NCBI GenBank assembly: GCA_963792385.1
Contig: CAWBVZ010000003.1
Span: forward strand, 434,001-498,000
Direction: 5' to 3'
Origin: DASSUW01 sp963792385
GTDB lineage: Bacteria; Actinomycetota; Thermoleophilia; Solirubrobacterales; Solirubrobacteraceae
Length of the DNA stretch: 64,000 bases
Of this stretch, positions 1-7,753 are shown one piece after another. Within the stretch, counting starts at the first letter, position 1. Every line of letters starts with the position of its first letter. A program made the position numbers and the translations under genes. A model generated the notes under the pieces. That model saw only the letters and a list, made by a program, of their open reading frames with translations. It had not been told where the DNA came from and did no database searches.

Positions 1-137
1 TGGAGGACGGCACCGAGAAGGTGATGGGCGAGGGCGAGTTCTTCTACGTGCCGCCCGGCCACGACAGCTGGGTCGTCGGCGACGAGCCGTACGTCTCGCT
101 GCACGTTGTCGGCAGCGAGGTCTACGCGGCGTCGTGA
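1..137 (+). CDS. cupin-domain protein, C-terminal fragment
   Basis: The window opens inside this gene. The reading frame from base 3 gives 44 residues ending at TGA 135-137. The piece contains a G-E-G-E-F-F-Y-V-P-P-G-H-D-S-W stretch, the usual second half of a small beta-barrel cupin (turn, proline-rich strand, metal-binding-type His). The following hemerythrin gene begins with a GTG that overlaps this stop, so the two are probably co-transcribed. The substrate cannot be judged from this fragment. Confidence 0.6.
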   Translation, partial: EDGTEKVMGEGEFFYVPPGHDSWVVGDEPYVSLHVVGSEVYAAS

Positions 138-625
138 GCCACCCGCTCGGGGAGGCGTTCTTCCAGGAGCTGTTGTGGGTCCACGGCATGATCCGGCAGG
201 ACCTGGAGACGGTCCGCGAGCTCGCCCAGCGCGTCGCCGACGGCCTGCCGGCGGACGAGCTCGACTCCGAGCTGCGGTCGCTGAAGGCCAACGGGCCGCT
301 GTGGGCGCTGAAGGTGAACTGCCTGCACTACTGCCGTTTTGTGCACGGCCACCACCGGCTCGAGGACGCCGCGCTGTTCCCGTCGCTGCGTGAGGCGGAG
401 CCCGACCTGGTGCCGATCGTCGACCGCCTCGAGGGCGACCATCGCCTCGTGGCGGAGCAACTCGACGAGCTGGAGGCCGCCGCCGCCGCGCTCGGCGACG
501 ACGGGCGCGAGCGGGTCATCGAGGCGCTGGACGTGCTCGGCGAGCACCTGCTCGCGCACCTCGCGCTCGAGGAGGAGAGCATCGGCCCGGCGCTGCGCCG
601 GATGGACCGTCACCCGCTCTGGTAG
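134..625 (+). CDS. hemerythrin HHE-domain protein
   Basis: This 163-residue protein has the spaced His/Glu pattern of hemerythrin-like four-helix bundles: HGM near residue 17, CLHYCRFVHGHHRLED around 60-75, EGDHRLV near 98, and GEHLLAHLALEEES near 135-150. These residues would form a di-iron site for O2, NO or iron sensing or storage. The GTG start overlaps the stop of the upstream cupin gene (GTGA), which fixes the start and suggests translational coupling. Its 3' end overlaps the convergent ankyrin gene by 16 bp. The physiological ligand is not evident. Confidence 0.85.
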   Translation: MSHPLGEAFFQELLWVHGMIRQDLETVRELAQRVADGLPADELDSELRSLKANGPLWALKVNCLHYCRFVHGHHRLEDAALFPSLREAEPDLVPIVDRLEGDHRLVAEQLDELEAAAAALGDDGRERVIEALDVLGEHLLAHLALEEESIGPALRRMDRHPLW

Positions 626-1773
626 CTCAGCAGGTCGCGCGCGGCGGGATGCCCGCCGTGCTCCGCCCAGCCGGCCGGCGTGCCGTCGTGGATCGCGTCC
701 CGGATCGTCGGGTCCGCGCCGGCGGCGAGCAACGCGCGGATCGCATCGAGGTGGCCGCTGCCGGCGGCCAGGTGGAGCGCCGTCGTTCCCTCGCCGTGAT
801 CGGGGCCGCCGAACGCCGACCGGCGGTTCGGGTCCGCGCCGAGCGCCAAGAGCGCCTCGATCGCGCGCGTGCGCCCGCCGGCCGCCGCCCAGCCGAGCGC
901 CGTGCCGCGGTAGACCTCGCCGTCAGGGTCGGCGCCGCGCGCGACGAGCAGTTGGAGCGCCTCGACCTGGTCGTTGCGCGCCGCCCACGAGAGCGCCTCG
1001 TCGACCACCTCGCGCGGTTCGTCGGAGGGCTTCCACGGTGGGAATCCGCTGTGCGGGCGGTAGAAGCCACGGTGCGCGCCCGCAGCCACGGACGGGCGGC
1101 CGTCTTCGTCGACGAGCGACTCGATCAGCTCGAGCCGCCCGAGGCCGCCGGCGACGCGCAGGTTCGCCGGAACGACGCCGCGCGAGGCCAGCAGCGCGGC
1201 CGCCTCGCGGTGGCCCCAGAACAGCGCCACCGCCAGCGGCGTGCCGCCGTCCCCGCGGGCGGACACGTCGACCGGGGCGCCTGCGTCGAGCAGCATCTGC
1301 GCGAGCCGCGGCAGCCCGGAGTAGCCGGCCTGGTGGAGCGCCGTCCAGCCATGGGCGTTGGCGCTCGACGGGTCGGCGCCACGCTCCAGCAGGACCGCGA
1401 CGAGCCGCTCGTCGCACGTCGCCGCCGCCATCCCGAGCAGGTCGTTGCCGTTCGTCCCGCTCGCGCTCACGAGGTCCGGGGAGCGGTCGACCTGCTCGCG
1501 CAGGCCGTCGACGTCATGCGTCTCGATCGCCCGGTAGGCGCGCGCGAACGGCTCGCCGCTCTCGCGCAGCGTGGCGACGTGCCGGGACAGCGCGGCCCAG
1601 TCGTCGAGGCCGTGCTCGCGCGCCAGGACCAGCCGCGCACCGTCTGCGGTCAGCGGGGCGTCCCAGCGCCTGAAGCCGTCCACGGCGCCCGCGGCGCCGT
1701 CCTGCGCCGACGCGAGAAGCCCGGCGGCCCGGTCCTCGTAGTAGCCGAGGTCCTCGTGGTACGCGTGCTGCAC
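610..1773 (-). CDS. ankyrin-repeat protein
   Basis: About 387 residues. At least five ankyrin repeats are visible, with signatures such as GWTALHQAGYSG, GGTPLAVALFWGH, GTALGWAAAGG, GTTALHLAAGSGHLDAI and LLAAGADPTIRD. They form a protein-interaction scaffold. The N-terminal third (HEDLGYYEDRAAGLLAS and the LAREHGLDDWAALSRHVATL stretch) resembles the leader region of bacterial soluble ankyrin proteins. No signal peptide is visible, so it is probably cytoplasmic. I chose the GTG at 1773 because it lies just after the stop of the upstream HAD gene (1779) and opens the conserved sequence. An operon with the HAD gene is likely. The partner is unknown. Confidence 0.85.
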   Translation of the reverse strand: MQHAYHEDLGYYEDRAAGLLASAQDGAAGAVDGFRRWDAPLTADGARLVLAREHGLDDWAALSRHVATLRESGEPFARAYRAIETHDVDGLREQVDRSPDLVSASGTNGNDLLGMAAATCDERLVAVLLERGADPSSANAHGWTALHQAGYSGLPRLAQMLLDAGAPVDVSARGDGGTPLAVALFWGHREAAALLASRGVVPANLRVAGGLGRLELIESLVDEDGRPSVAAGAHRGFYRPHSGFPPWKPSDEPREVVDEALSWAARNDQVEALQLLVARGADPDGEVYRGTALGWAAAGGRTRAIEALLALGADPNRRSAFGGPDHGEGTTALHLAAGSGHLDAIRALLAAGADPTIRDAIHDGTPAGWAEHGGHPAARDLLSYQSG

Positions 1774-1778
1774 TGAGG

Positions 1779-2531
1779 TCAGAGTAAGGCGGGCAGGTCG
1801 GCCAGCGTGGTGATCGCGGTGACGCCGTCCGGCTGCGGAAGCCCGGTGCGGTTGATCCACACGCCCCGAAGGCCGGCCGCACGGGCGCCCTCGACGTCGC
1901 GGTCGAGGCTGTCGCCCACCATCACGGCCGCGTCCGCCCGCGCTCCCAAGAGCGAGAGTGCGTGTCGGAACACGGAGGCGTCGGGCTTGCCCACGCCGAG
2001 GTCGCCGGAGACCACGACGGCGTCGAACCGGTCGGCGAGGCCGGAGCCGGCGAGCTTCTCGCGCTGCAGGCACGACGCGCCGTTGGTGACGAGCGCGAGC
2101 GGCACGCCCGCCGCTGTCAGCGCCGCCGGAACGTCGGCGAACACCTCGTGCCGTGCCCGGCGTTCGATCCCGAAGCGCTCTCCCAGCTCCTCGGCGAGCG
2201 CGCCGTCGTCCACGCCCTGATCGGCCAGCGCGAGCCGCCACGCCTCGCGCCGGTACTCGGGCGCCCAGCGGCGCAGCGCTTCGAGCTCCGAGCCTTCGAA
2301 GCGGCACCACAGGCCTTCCCACGAGCTGATCCCGACCCGGCGGCAGTACGGGTGCGTCGGCGCCGCCCACCACAGCTCCCGAGCGCGGGCGCGGGCGTCC
2401 ACGGCCAGCCGCGCGACGTCGACCTCGTGCCGCTCCGTCGCCCCCTGTGCGGTCGCCTGGAACGACGCCACGGCGGCGGCCTCCTCGACCACCAGCGTGT
2501 CGTCGAGGTCGAAGAGCAGGGCTGCGGTCAT
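1779..2531 (-). CDS. HAD-superfamily hydrolase (subclass IA type)
   Basis: This 250-residue protein shows all four HAD motifs: LLFDLDDTLV at the N-terminus (nucleophile and general acid Asp), LVTNG near 110, the Lys in GVGKPDASVF near 155-165, and VMVGDSLDRDVEGA near 195-208. An alpha-helical cap lies between motifs I and II. It is probably a small-molecule phosphatase of the phosphoglycolate or pyrimidine-nucleotidase kind; the substrate cannot be assigned. The ATG start is preceded by a TATCGT -10-like hexamer that overlaps the promoter of the divergent phosphodiesterase gene. Confidence 0.88.
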   Translation of the reverse strand: MTAALLFDLDDTLVVEEAAAVASFQATAQGATERHEVDVARLAVDARARARELWWAAPTHPYCRRVGISSWEGLWCRFEGSELEALRRWAPEYRREAWRLALADQGVDDGALAEELGERFGIERRARHEVFADVPAALTAAGVPLALVTNGASCLQREKLAGSGLADRFDAVVVSGDLGVGKPDASVFRHALSLLGARADAAVMVGDSLDRDVEGARAAGLRGVWINRTGLPQPDGVTAITTLADLPALL

Positions 2532-2537
2532 GCCCCG

Positions 2538-2547
2538 ACGATAGGGT
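2538..2547. promoter_or_regulatory. overlapping divergent -10 elements sharing a TA step
   Basis: On the plus strand TAGGGT (2542-2547) ends 10 nt before the ATG at 2558. On the minus strand TATCGT (2543 back to 2538) ends 6 nt before the ATG at 2531. The two hexamers share the TA at 2542-2543. This is the geometry expected of leaderless actinobacterial promoters firing in both directions. It is read from sequence only. Confidence 0.55.
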
Positions 2548-2557
2548 CACGCGCTCG

Positions 2558-3247
2558 ATGCTGGCCCAGCTGAGCGACCCGCACATCCAGGACGACGACT
2601 CCGCGGAGGCGCTGGCGGCGGCCGTGCGGGCGGTGCTCGACCTGACGCCGCTCCCGGACGCCGTGCTGGTCAGCGGCGACCTCGCCGAGCACGGCACCGC
2701 GGCGGAGTACGAGCGCGTCCGTGAGCTGCTCTCGCCGCTGCCGATGCCGGTCCACGTGCTCCCGGGCAACCACGACGACGGCGACGCGATGCGCGCGCAG
2801 CTGGGCGGTGTGGAGACCGCCGACGTCGGCGGCCTGCGCCTGATCGCCTGCGACACGACGCAGCCCGGCCGCGACGACGGCAGGCTCGACGTCGCCTGGC
2901 TCGCCGAACGACTCGCCGAGAGCGAGGCCCCGACGCTCGTCGCGATGCACCATCCGCCGGTCGCGATCGGGATCCCGGCACTCGACCGCATCGGCCTGCC
3001 CCGGGAGGACCGAGCGGCGCTCGCCGAGCTCCTGGCGCGGTCCCCGCACGTGTGCCGCGTGATCGCCGGTCACGTCCACCGCACGGCCTTCGCCGTCCTC
3101 GGCGGGTGCGGTGTCGTGACGTGCGCCAGCACCAACCGGCAGGCAAAGCTCGAGCTCGGTGCGGAGGAGTTCAACTTCGTCCATGAGCCGCCGGCGATCG
3201 CCGTGCACACCGCGTCGGTGGCGCACATCCAGCCGATCACACGCTGA
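2558..3247 (+). CDS. metallophosphoesterase (CpdA-like phosphodiesterase)
   Basis: This 229-residue calcineurin-like phosphoesterase has the metal-binding motifs in order: LSDPHIQ at the N-terminus (D-x-H), VSGDLAEHG near 35-45, PGNHDDGD near 70, MHHPPV near 130 and AGHVHRT near 170. The spacing matches the CpdA/Icc class that hydrolyses 3',5'-cAMP and related phosphodiesters. The ATG at 2558 starts directly on the conserved core and is the first start after a TAGGGT -10. The 3' end overlaps the convergent carbonic-anhydrase-like gene by 11 bp. Substrate specificity is inferred from the family. Confidence 0.88.
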   Translation: MLAQLSDPHIQDDDSAEALAAAVRAVLDLTPLPDAVLVSGDLAEHGTAAEYERVRELLSPLPMPVHVLPGNHDDGDAMRAQLGGVETADVGGLRLIACDTTQPGRDDGRLDVAWLAERLAESEAPTLVAMHHPPVAIGIPALDRIGLPREDRAALAELLARSPHVCRVIAGHVHRTAFAVLGGCGVVTCASTNRQAKLELGAEEFNFVHEPPAIAVHTASVAHIQPITR

Positions 3248-3707
3248 CGATCGCGCCGCTGCGCAGGTCCAGCATCGCGCCGCGGGCCTCCAGCTCCGGC
3301 AGCGCCACGCTGATCCGGACGACCCCGCGCTCCACCTCCGCGAGGGTGACCTCGTCGTCGCCGCCGTTCGCCGCGCAGTCCGTGTGGCCGACCACGCGCA
3401 CGGCGGTCACCCCCAGGTTGCGGGCCGCCAGGCGCAGCGAGCGCAACACGTCGTCGGACACCTGCGCGCCCGCGTTGCGCAGCACCACGGCGTCGCCGGG
3501 CGCGAGGCCGAACGCCGGCATCGGATCGATGCGACAGTCCATGCAGGTCAGCACGGCAAGCCGGCGGGCCGGCTCGCGCGGCAGGGTGCCGTGTGGCGGC
3601 GCGGGCTCGGGCGGCCGCTCGGGCGCCCGCTTCGGCGGCGGCGCGGCGGGCACAGCCGCCGGCTCGTCCCGGTAGATGCGCCCGAAGGGCTCCCAGCGGA
3701 ACTCCAC
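3237..3707 (-). CDS. beta-class carbonic anhydrase-like protein
   Basis: This 156-residue protein has zinc-ligand motifs of beta carbonic anhydrases: TCMDCRID (C-x-D-x-R), the dimer/active-site VLRNAGA, and HTDCAA (H-x-x-C). These give the Cys-His-Cys zinc set and the Asp/Arg dyad. The first 45 residues form a proline/alanine-rich extension not needed for catalysis. The protein would interconvert CO2 and bicarbonate, but it is short, so reduced activity or a regulatory role is possible. The GTG start lies 4 nt after the stop of the preceding small gene, so it is last in the operon that begins with the lipoprotein at 5188. Confidence 0.8.
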   Translation of the reverse strand: MEFRWEPFGRIYRDEPAAVPAAPPPKRAPERPPEPAPPHGTLPREPARRLAVLTCMDCRIDPMPAFGLAPGDAVVLRNAGAQVSDDVLRSLRLAARNLGVTAVRVVGHTDCAANGGDDEVTLAEVERGVVRISVALPELEARGAMLDLRSGAIVSV

Positions 3708-3711
3708 CGGG

Positions 3712-3999
3712 CTACTCGGCGACCAGGAACTCGCTCACGCTCGGCAGCGGCCGCTGGCCGTCCTGGTACCCCTCGCCGCGGACCTCGCCGGCGAACGCCA
3801 GCAGCTCGAGCCGGGCGATCTCCTGTTCGCCAAGGACGCGCGCCGGGTCATCCGGCGGCAGGCCCGCGATCAGGCGCCGGATGCGGTTGCGGATCTGGAG
3901 CGAGAAGTGCGGCGTCGAGCTGCCCATGAGCTGGCGCACGTCATCGACCGTGACCTGACGGTCGGCACGCGTGCGCTCCGGCTGCTCGGCTTCGGCCAT
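3712..3999 (-). CDS. conserved hypothetical protein, 95 aa
   Basis: A small soluble protein rich in charged residues, with no signal peptide or membrane segment. A motif around VDDVRQLMGSSTPHFSLQIR is followed by helices (RNRIRRLIAGLPPDD, EQEIARLELLAFAGE). I do not recognise the family. The start is clear: a GGAGGCGAGTGA stretch, in which GGAGG is the ribosome-binding site and TGA the stop of the upstream lipoprotein gene, precedes ATG 3999 by a few bases. Translational coupling with that gene suggests a related envelope or cytoplasmic accessory role, but no function can be named. Confidence 0.75.
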   Translation of the reverse strand: MAEAEQPERTRADRQVTVDDVRQLMGSSTPHFSLQIRNRIRRLIAGLPPDDPARVLGEQEIARLELLAFAGEVRGEGYQDGQRPLPSVSEFLVAE

Positions 4000-4003
4000 A
4001 CGG

Positions 4004-5188
4004 TCACTCGCCTCCACTCTCGACGGGCTGGATCTCCAGGAGGGCATCGATGCGCGATTGCACGTCGGCGGAGATCGCTGTCTCGTCGCCCATCAGCCAG
4101 CCGTGATTGTAGACCCCGCGGACCGGGTCCTTCTCGTAGCCGGGCTGGATGTCGAGCAGGTACTCCTGCACCGGCGCAGGCAGCGACGCAGCCTCGGTGA
4201 CGAGCAGCAGCGGCCCGTACTGGCCGCTGCCTGAGAGCGGCGCCGCGGAGGCGGCGTCGAGCGTCCGCGAGGCGTTCGCGAATACGAGCCCGTGCCCGGG
4301 GTCGATGACGTTCCAGCCGAAGCGGGCGTCGCCGTAACGCGCGAACGCGATCGCATTCTCCACCGGGTCGGGCCCGGAGATCCGCTTCGTCTTGCCGAGC
4401 TTGCCGAGCTCCGTGACCACGCTCTCGGCGATCGCCTCGGGCGGCCCGAGCACGTAGATCCGCGCCCGCGGATGCGTCGCGATCGCCGCCCGGGTCTCCG
4501 CCGGCAGGGAGTCCTTGAGCGTCCACAGCACGGGCTGGCCGGACTTGGCCGCCCACCCCGCGGCCGGCATCGCGAACTGCGGGCTGTCGGCGGGCGCGAC
4601 CACGACGGCGTCGGTGGGACTGCCGGCGGCGTCGGTCTGGAGCGCGTCGATCGCCTTGGCGAGCGAGGCCGAGCTGGTGCCCGGCACGTCCTTCACCTTC
4701 CGGTTGTCGGGCTTCGCCGCGTTGCCGATCCGGATCACCTGCGCGCCGCCGGCCTCTTGTGCGCCCGTCGGCGCCAGCTCCTCGAGCGCCTCGGCGCTGG
4801 CCGCCGGCAGCTCGCCGCCGTTGGAGAACAGGATCGGCGCGCGCAGCGGGCGGGCCATGAGCTGGGCGGCGGAGATCGCCGCGCGCCAGTCGCCCTGCTC
4901 GACGATCACGACCGCGCGCGGGCTGCTCTCGTCCGTGCGGGCGGGGTACACGGCGCGGGCGACACCGGCCGCGTTGGCCACCGGATCGGCTCCCGCGACA
5001 CGGGTTGTGTTTTTTGTAGCGAAGATCGGGAAACCAAGGGGCGGAGTGTCCTCGGCTTGCTTCTCATCGCCCTTCACCCCGAGCACCGGCTGGCTCTTGC
5101 GGGAATCGCTCGCGCCATCGCCGCCGCCACCGCCGCACCCGGCAAGGGAGAGCAGCAACAAGGAGAACACGACGACGCCTCGAATCAC
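4004..5188 (-). CDS. lipoprotein with cell wall-binding repeat 2 (CWB2)-like domain
   Basis: About 394 residues. The signal peptide ends in the lipobox LAGC at residues 15-18, followed by a Gly-rich linker, so it should be lipidated outside the membrane. Two or three CWB2-type repeats are visible: RVAGADPVANAAGVARAVYP with VVIVEQGDWRAAISAAQLMA and PILFSNGGELPAA, then RIYVLGPPEAI with KRISGPDPVENAIAFARYG. In other bacteria such repeats bind secondary wall polymers. It heads a three-gene operon with a 95-residue protein and a carbonic-anhydrase-like protein. The GTG at 5188 has GGAGG only one base upstream, so the GTG at 5170 is a possible alternative start. Confidence 0.82.
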   Translation of the reverse strand: MIRGVVVFSLLLLSLAGCGGGGGDGASDSRKSQPVLGVKGDEKQAEDTPPLGFPIFATKNTTRVAGADPVANAAGVARAVYPARTDESSPRAVVIVEQGDWRAAISAAQLMARPLRAPILFSNGGELPAASAEALEELAPTGAQEAGGAQVIRIGNAAKPDNRKVKDVPGTSSASLAKAIDALQTDAAGSPTDAVVVAPADSPQFAMPAAGWAAKSGQPVLWTLKDSLPAETRAAIATHPRARIYVLGPPEAIAESVVTELGKLGKTKRISGPDPVENAIAFARYGDARFGWNVIDPGHGLVFANASRTLDAASAAPLSGSGQYGPLLLVTEAASLPAPVQEYLLDIQPGYEKDPVRGVYNHGWLMGDETAISADVQSRIDALLEIQPVESGGE

Positions 5189-5302
5189 GCCTCCAAAGCT
5201 AGCGCCGCGCTACCTTGGCAGGCGGGTACTAGGTATGTCGGCGTTAAAGTCCGCCTACAGGAAGCCGACTATCGACTAGACATATGACGGCGGCATCTAC
5301 TA

Positions 5303-5440
5303 AGGTGCCGCGCCAAGCCGAACCTCTGGGCACGAAGCCCGGAGGACGGGGGACCCAAAAGCAGTTGGGGCGAGTCACATCCTGAGCGATGTGAGGCGCA
5401 GGCTCTTTCAGCGCCAGCCCGTCAGCTAACCCCGTAGGCC
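5303..5440 (+). ncRNA. c-di-AMP riboswitch (ydaO/yuaA type)
   Basis: The stretch holds the conserved blocks of the ydaO aptamer in the right order: GCCGAACCTC near 5317, GGGGGACCCA near 5348, TGGGGCGAGTC near 5365, and the hallmark CCCGTCAGCTAACCCCGTAGGC near 5418-5439. Variable stems lie between them (for example CACATC with GATGTG). It ends about 20 nt before the start of an NlpC/P60-type hydrolase gene on the same strand, the usual partner of this riboswitch in actinobacteria. No intrinsic terminator is obvious, so control may act on ribosome access or Rho. Confidence 0.9.
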
Positions 5441-5461
5441 GACGAGAGAGGGTTGCTGGCT

Positions 5462-6046
5462 TTGCCATCGCTACGGGCGTTCGCCCTATTGCTGTTCATC
5501 ATTTTTGTGTTGCCCAGTGCCGCTCAGGCGCAGGGTCCGTCATCGGGCGGGGCCGAGTACGTGCCGCCGCCGCCGGAGAACATGACGTCCCCCGGCGCGA
5601 AGGCAACGCTGCTGCCGGACGGCAGCGCCGCTGCTCCGGCTGACGCGCCGATCGCTGTCCAACAGGCCGTGTGGGCTGCCAACAAGCTGCTCGACAAGCC
5701 GTACAAGTACGGCGGCGGCCACGGCAAGATCGAGGACAACGGGTACGACTGCTCCGGCACCGTCTCGTACGCGCTCTACCACGCAAGCCTGCTGAAGAGC
5801 CCGCTCGACTCCGGCTCGTTCCTGCGCTGGGGAGAGCGCGGTCGCGGCCAGTGGATCACCGTCTTCACCAACCGCGGTCACGCCTTCGCGGTGATCGCCG
5901 GCCTTCGGTTGGACACGAGCTCCTACGGCTCCAGGACCGCCTCGAACCGCAAGGTTTCACGCGTCGCGTTCCAGTCCGGTCCGCGCTGGCGTCCCACGCT
6001 TCGCCCTGCTCGCGGCTTCCGCGCGCGCCATCCGCTCGGCCTCTAG
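5462..6046 (+). CDS. secreted NlpC/P60-type peptidoglycan hydrolase
   Basis: About 194 residues. A signal peptide ends near the AQA/QG junction (residues 22-24), followed by a Pro-rich linker and a catalytic domain. DNGYDCSGTVSYALYH holds the catalytic Cys, and NRGHAFAVIAGLRLD a candidate catalytic His. Family members cleave stem-peptide bonds in peptidoglycan. The TTG at 5462 is preferred over the in-frame TTG at 5453 because GAGAGAGG sits 9 nt upstream of it. The gene is directly behind a c-di-AMP riboswitch, so expression is probably tied to c-di-AMP level and turgor or wall state. Confidence 0.85.
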   Translation: MPSLRAFALLLFIIFVLPSAAQAQGPSSGGAEYVPPPPENMTSPGAKATLLPDGSAAAPADAPIAVQQAVWAANKLLDKPYKYGGGHGKIEDNGYDCSGTVSYALYHASLLKSPLDSGSFLRWGERGRGQWITVFTNRGHAFAVIAGLRLDTSSYGSRTASNRKVSRVAFQSGPRWRPTLRPARGFRARHPLGL

Positions 6047-6066
6047 CGCCGATCCAGACCGGCGAC

Positions 6067-6091
6067 GGCACAGCCGCTGAGCGGCTGTGCC
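6067..6091 (+). terminator. strong hairpin downstream of the NlpC/P60 gene
   Basis: A perfect 11-bp stem (GGCACAGCCGC with GCGGCTGTGCC) with a TGA loop starts 20 nt after the stop codon at 6046. No T-run follows, as is common for high-GC actinobacterial terminators. It separates the hydrolase unit from the pspA promoter. Confidence 0.55.
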
Positions 6092-6144
6092 TCCGCCGTG
6101 ACGGTACGCTTGCCTTCAGGACCTGGACCATCAAGGAGGCAGCC

Positions 6145-6909
6145 GTGCCCGGCATGGGCGGACGTATGTCCGTAGTCATCAAGGCGAAGATCAACAAGCT
6201 CCTCGACCGGGCGGAGGATCCGGCGGAGACGCTGGAGTACAGCTACCAGAAGCAGATGGAGCTGCTCCAGAACGTGAAGAAGGGCATCGCCGACGTCGTC
6301 ACGTCGAAGAAGCGCCTCCAGCTGCAGCAGCAGAAGCTCGAGCAGCAGGTGGTGAAGCTCGACACGCAGGCCCGCCAAGCCCTCTCGCAGGGCCGCGAGG
6401 ACCTCGCACGCACCGCGCTCGAGCGCAAGCAGTTCGCGCAGACCGAGCTGCAGGGGCTCGACCAGCAGGTCGCCGAGCTGGAGTCCCAGCAGGCGTCGCT
6501 GATCGAGAAGGAGTCGAAGCTGCGCTCCAAGATCGAGCAGTTCCGCACCAAGAAGGAGGTCATCAAGGCGCAGTACTCGGCAGCCGAGGCGCAGGTGAAG
6601 ATCTCCGAGGCCGCCAGCGGCGTGGGCGAGGAGATGGCCGACGTCGGCATGGCGATGCAGCGTGCGCTGGACAAGACCGAGAACATGCGTGCCCGCGCAG
6701 GTGCGATGGAGGAGCTCGAGGCCGCAGGTGCCTTCGACGACAACCTCGCGCTCGGCTCCGGCACCGACGACATCGACCGCGAGCTGCACGAGTTGACCTC
6801 GCAGAGCGTGGTCGACGACGACCTCGCCCGCATGAAGGCCGAGCTCGGCCAGGGTCCCGCCCCGGACCAGGGCTCGCTCCCGGCCGGCGAGCAGGAGAAG
6901 CCGGCGTGA
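6145..6909 (+). CDS. pspA: PspA/IM30 family phage-shock protein
   Basis: About 254 residues, almost entirely coiled-coil helix after a short N-terminal segment (KAKINKLLDRAEDPAETLEYSYQ). This is the PspA/IM30/Vipp1 architecture, which polymerises on stressed membranes to limit proton leakage. The C-terminus is an acidic tail. The GTG at 6145 is chosen because AAGGAGG lies 5 nt upstream; ATG 6154 and 6166 are in-frame alternatives. A TACGCT hexamer at 6105-6110 may be its -10. The next gene overlaps its stop (GTGA), giving a pspA-pspAA operon. Confidence 0.93.
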   Translation: MPGMGGRMSVVIKAKINKLLDRAEDPAETLEYSYQKQMELLQNVKKGIADVVTSKKRLQLQQQKLEQQVVKLDTQARQALSQGREDLARTALERKQFAQTELQGLDQQVAELESQQASLIEKESKLRSKIEQFRTKKEVIKAQYSAAEAQVKISEAASGVGEEMADVGMAMQRALDKTENMRARAGAMEELEAAGAFDDNLALGSGTDDIDRELHELTSQSVVDDDLARMKAELGQGPAPDQGSLPAGEQEKPA

Positions 6910-7184
6910 TCGTCCGCATCTCGACCGAGAGCCAGTACCGGCTACCCGACGACGATGCGGCCGACCTCAACGAGCTCGACAACGAGCTGGTGGCTGCCGT
7001 CGAGGCAGGCGACGAAGACCGGTTCCACGAGCTCTTCGAGCGCATGCTCGACCTCGTCCGCCGGGCGGGTCAGCCGCTGGACGAGGACGAGCTCGCCGAG
7101 TCCGACGTGATCCTGCCGCCGCCCGACACCTCGTTCATCGAGGCGGCGGTCACGTTCACCGGCGACGGGTTGATCCCGGACTAG
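6906..7184 (+). CDS. pspAA: PspA-associated protein PspAA
   Basis: This 92-residue acidic protein starts MIVRISTESQYRLPDDDAADLNELD and contains a helical middle (ELFERMLDLVRRAGQPLDEDEL). It matches the small PspAA proteins encoded directly after pspA in actinobacteria and archaea, which are thought to modulate PspA. The GTG start overlaps the pspA stop. Its own stop overlaps by 4 bp the 3' end of the convergent pspAB gene. The mechanism is not established by sequence alone. Confidence 0.85.
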   Translation: MIVRISTESQYRLPDDDAADLNELDNELVAAVEAGDEDRFHELFERMLDLVRRAGQPLDEDELAESDVILPPPDTSFIEAAVTFTGDGLIPD

Positions 7185-7753
7185 ATCGGGATTCCCCAGA
7201 GGGGGAACCAGCGCTCGAGCTCAGGCTCGACCGGCAGGTCGGCGCCGATCTGCGCCTTCAGCCGCAGCTCGCGCTCGTTGTCGCGCTTCTGGTCGCCGCC
7301 GGCGGGGACGAACGGGTAGAAGCTGCCGCGCTTGTAGTTGTAGATCCAGTACAGCGGGCGGTCCTTCTCGTCGCGGAACGCGAACACGGCCGTCAGGATC
7401 CGGTCGCCGTAGCCGCCGCCCTGGATCGCGCTCGACACCGCGTTGACGCCGACGACGAGGTCCTCGAAGTCGGGGTCGGAGAGGATCATCCAGCGGTAGC
7501 CGAACTCGTCGTCGGTGCGGTCGATCGTCGTGCCGGTGTCCTCGCCGGTGCCGCGCACGACCTCCTCCATGTCCTTGACGATCGCGTCGAAGTCGGCGGT
7601 GGCGAGCGGCTGGAAGACGATCGCGGCCTTGCCGGTGCTCCGCAGGTTGAGCTCCATCTCCATCTTCACGTACGCGGTGCTCATCGCGAACAGCCGGTCG
7701 GGCGCCGGCTGCTTGAGCTCCCGCTTGCCGCGCAGGATGTCGAGGAAGCCCAC
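7181..7753 (-). CDS. pspAB: PspA-associated protein PspAB
   Basis: About 190 residues, starting MGFLDILRGKRELKQPAPDRLFAM and ending in a domain with YWIYNYKRGSFYPFVP. This is the PspAB family found beside htpX and pspA in actinobacteria. It has no membrane segment. Translation starts at GTG 7753, immediately after the TAG of htpX, so the two are co-transcribed on the minus strand and converge on pspA-pspAA. The linkage implies a role in membrane-stress control together with the HtpX protease. Confidence 0.85.
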   Translation of the reverse strand: MGFLDILRGKRELKQPAPDRLFAMSTAYVKMEMELNLRSTGKAAIVFQPLATADFDAIVKDMEEVVRGTGEDTGTTIDRTDDEFGYRWMILSDPDFEDLVVGVNAVSSAIQGGGYGDRILTAVFAFRDEKDRPLYWIYNYKRGSFYPFVPAGGDQKRDNERELRLKAQIGADLPVEPELERWFPLWGIPI

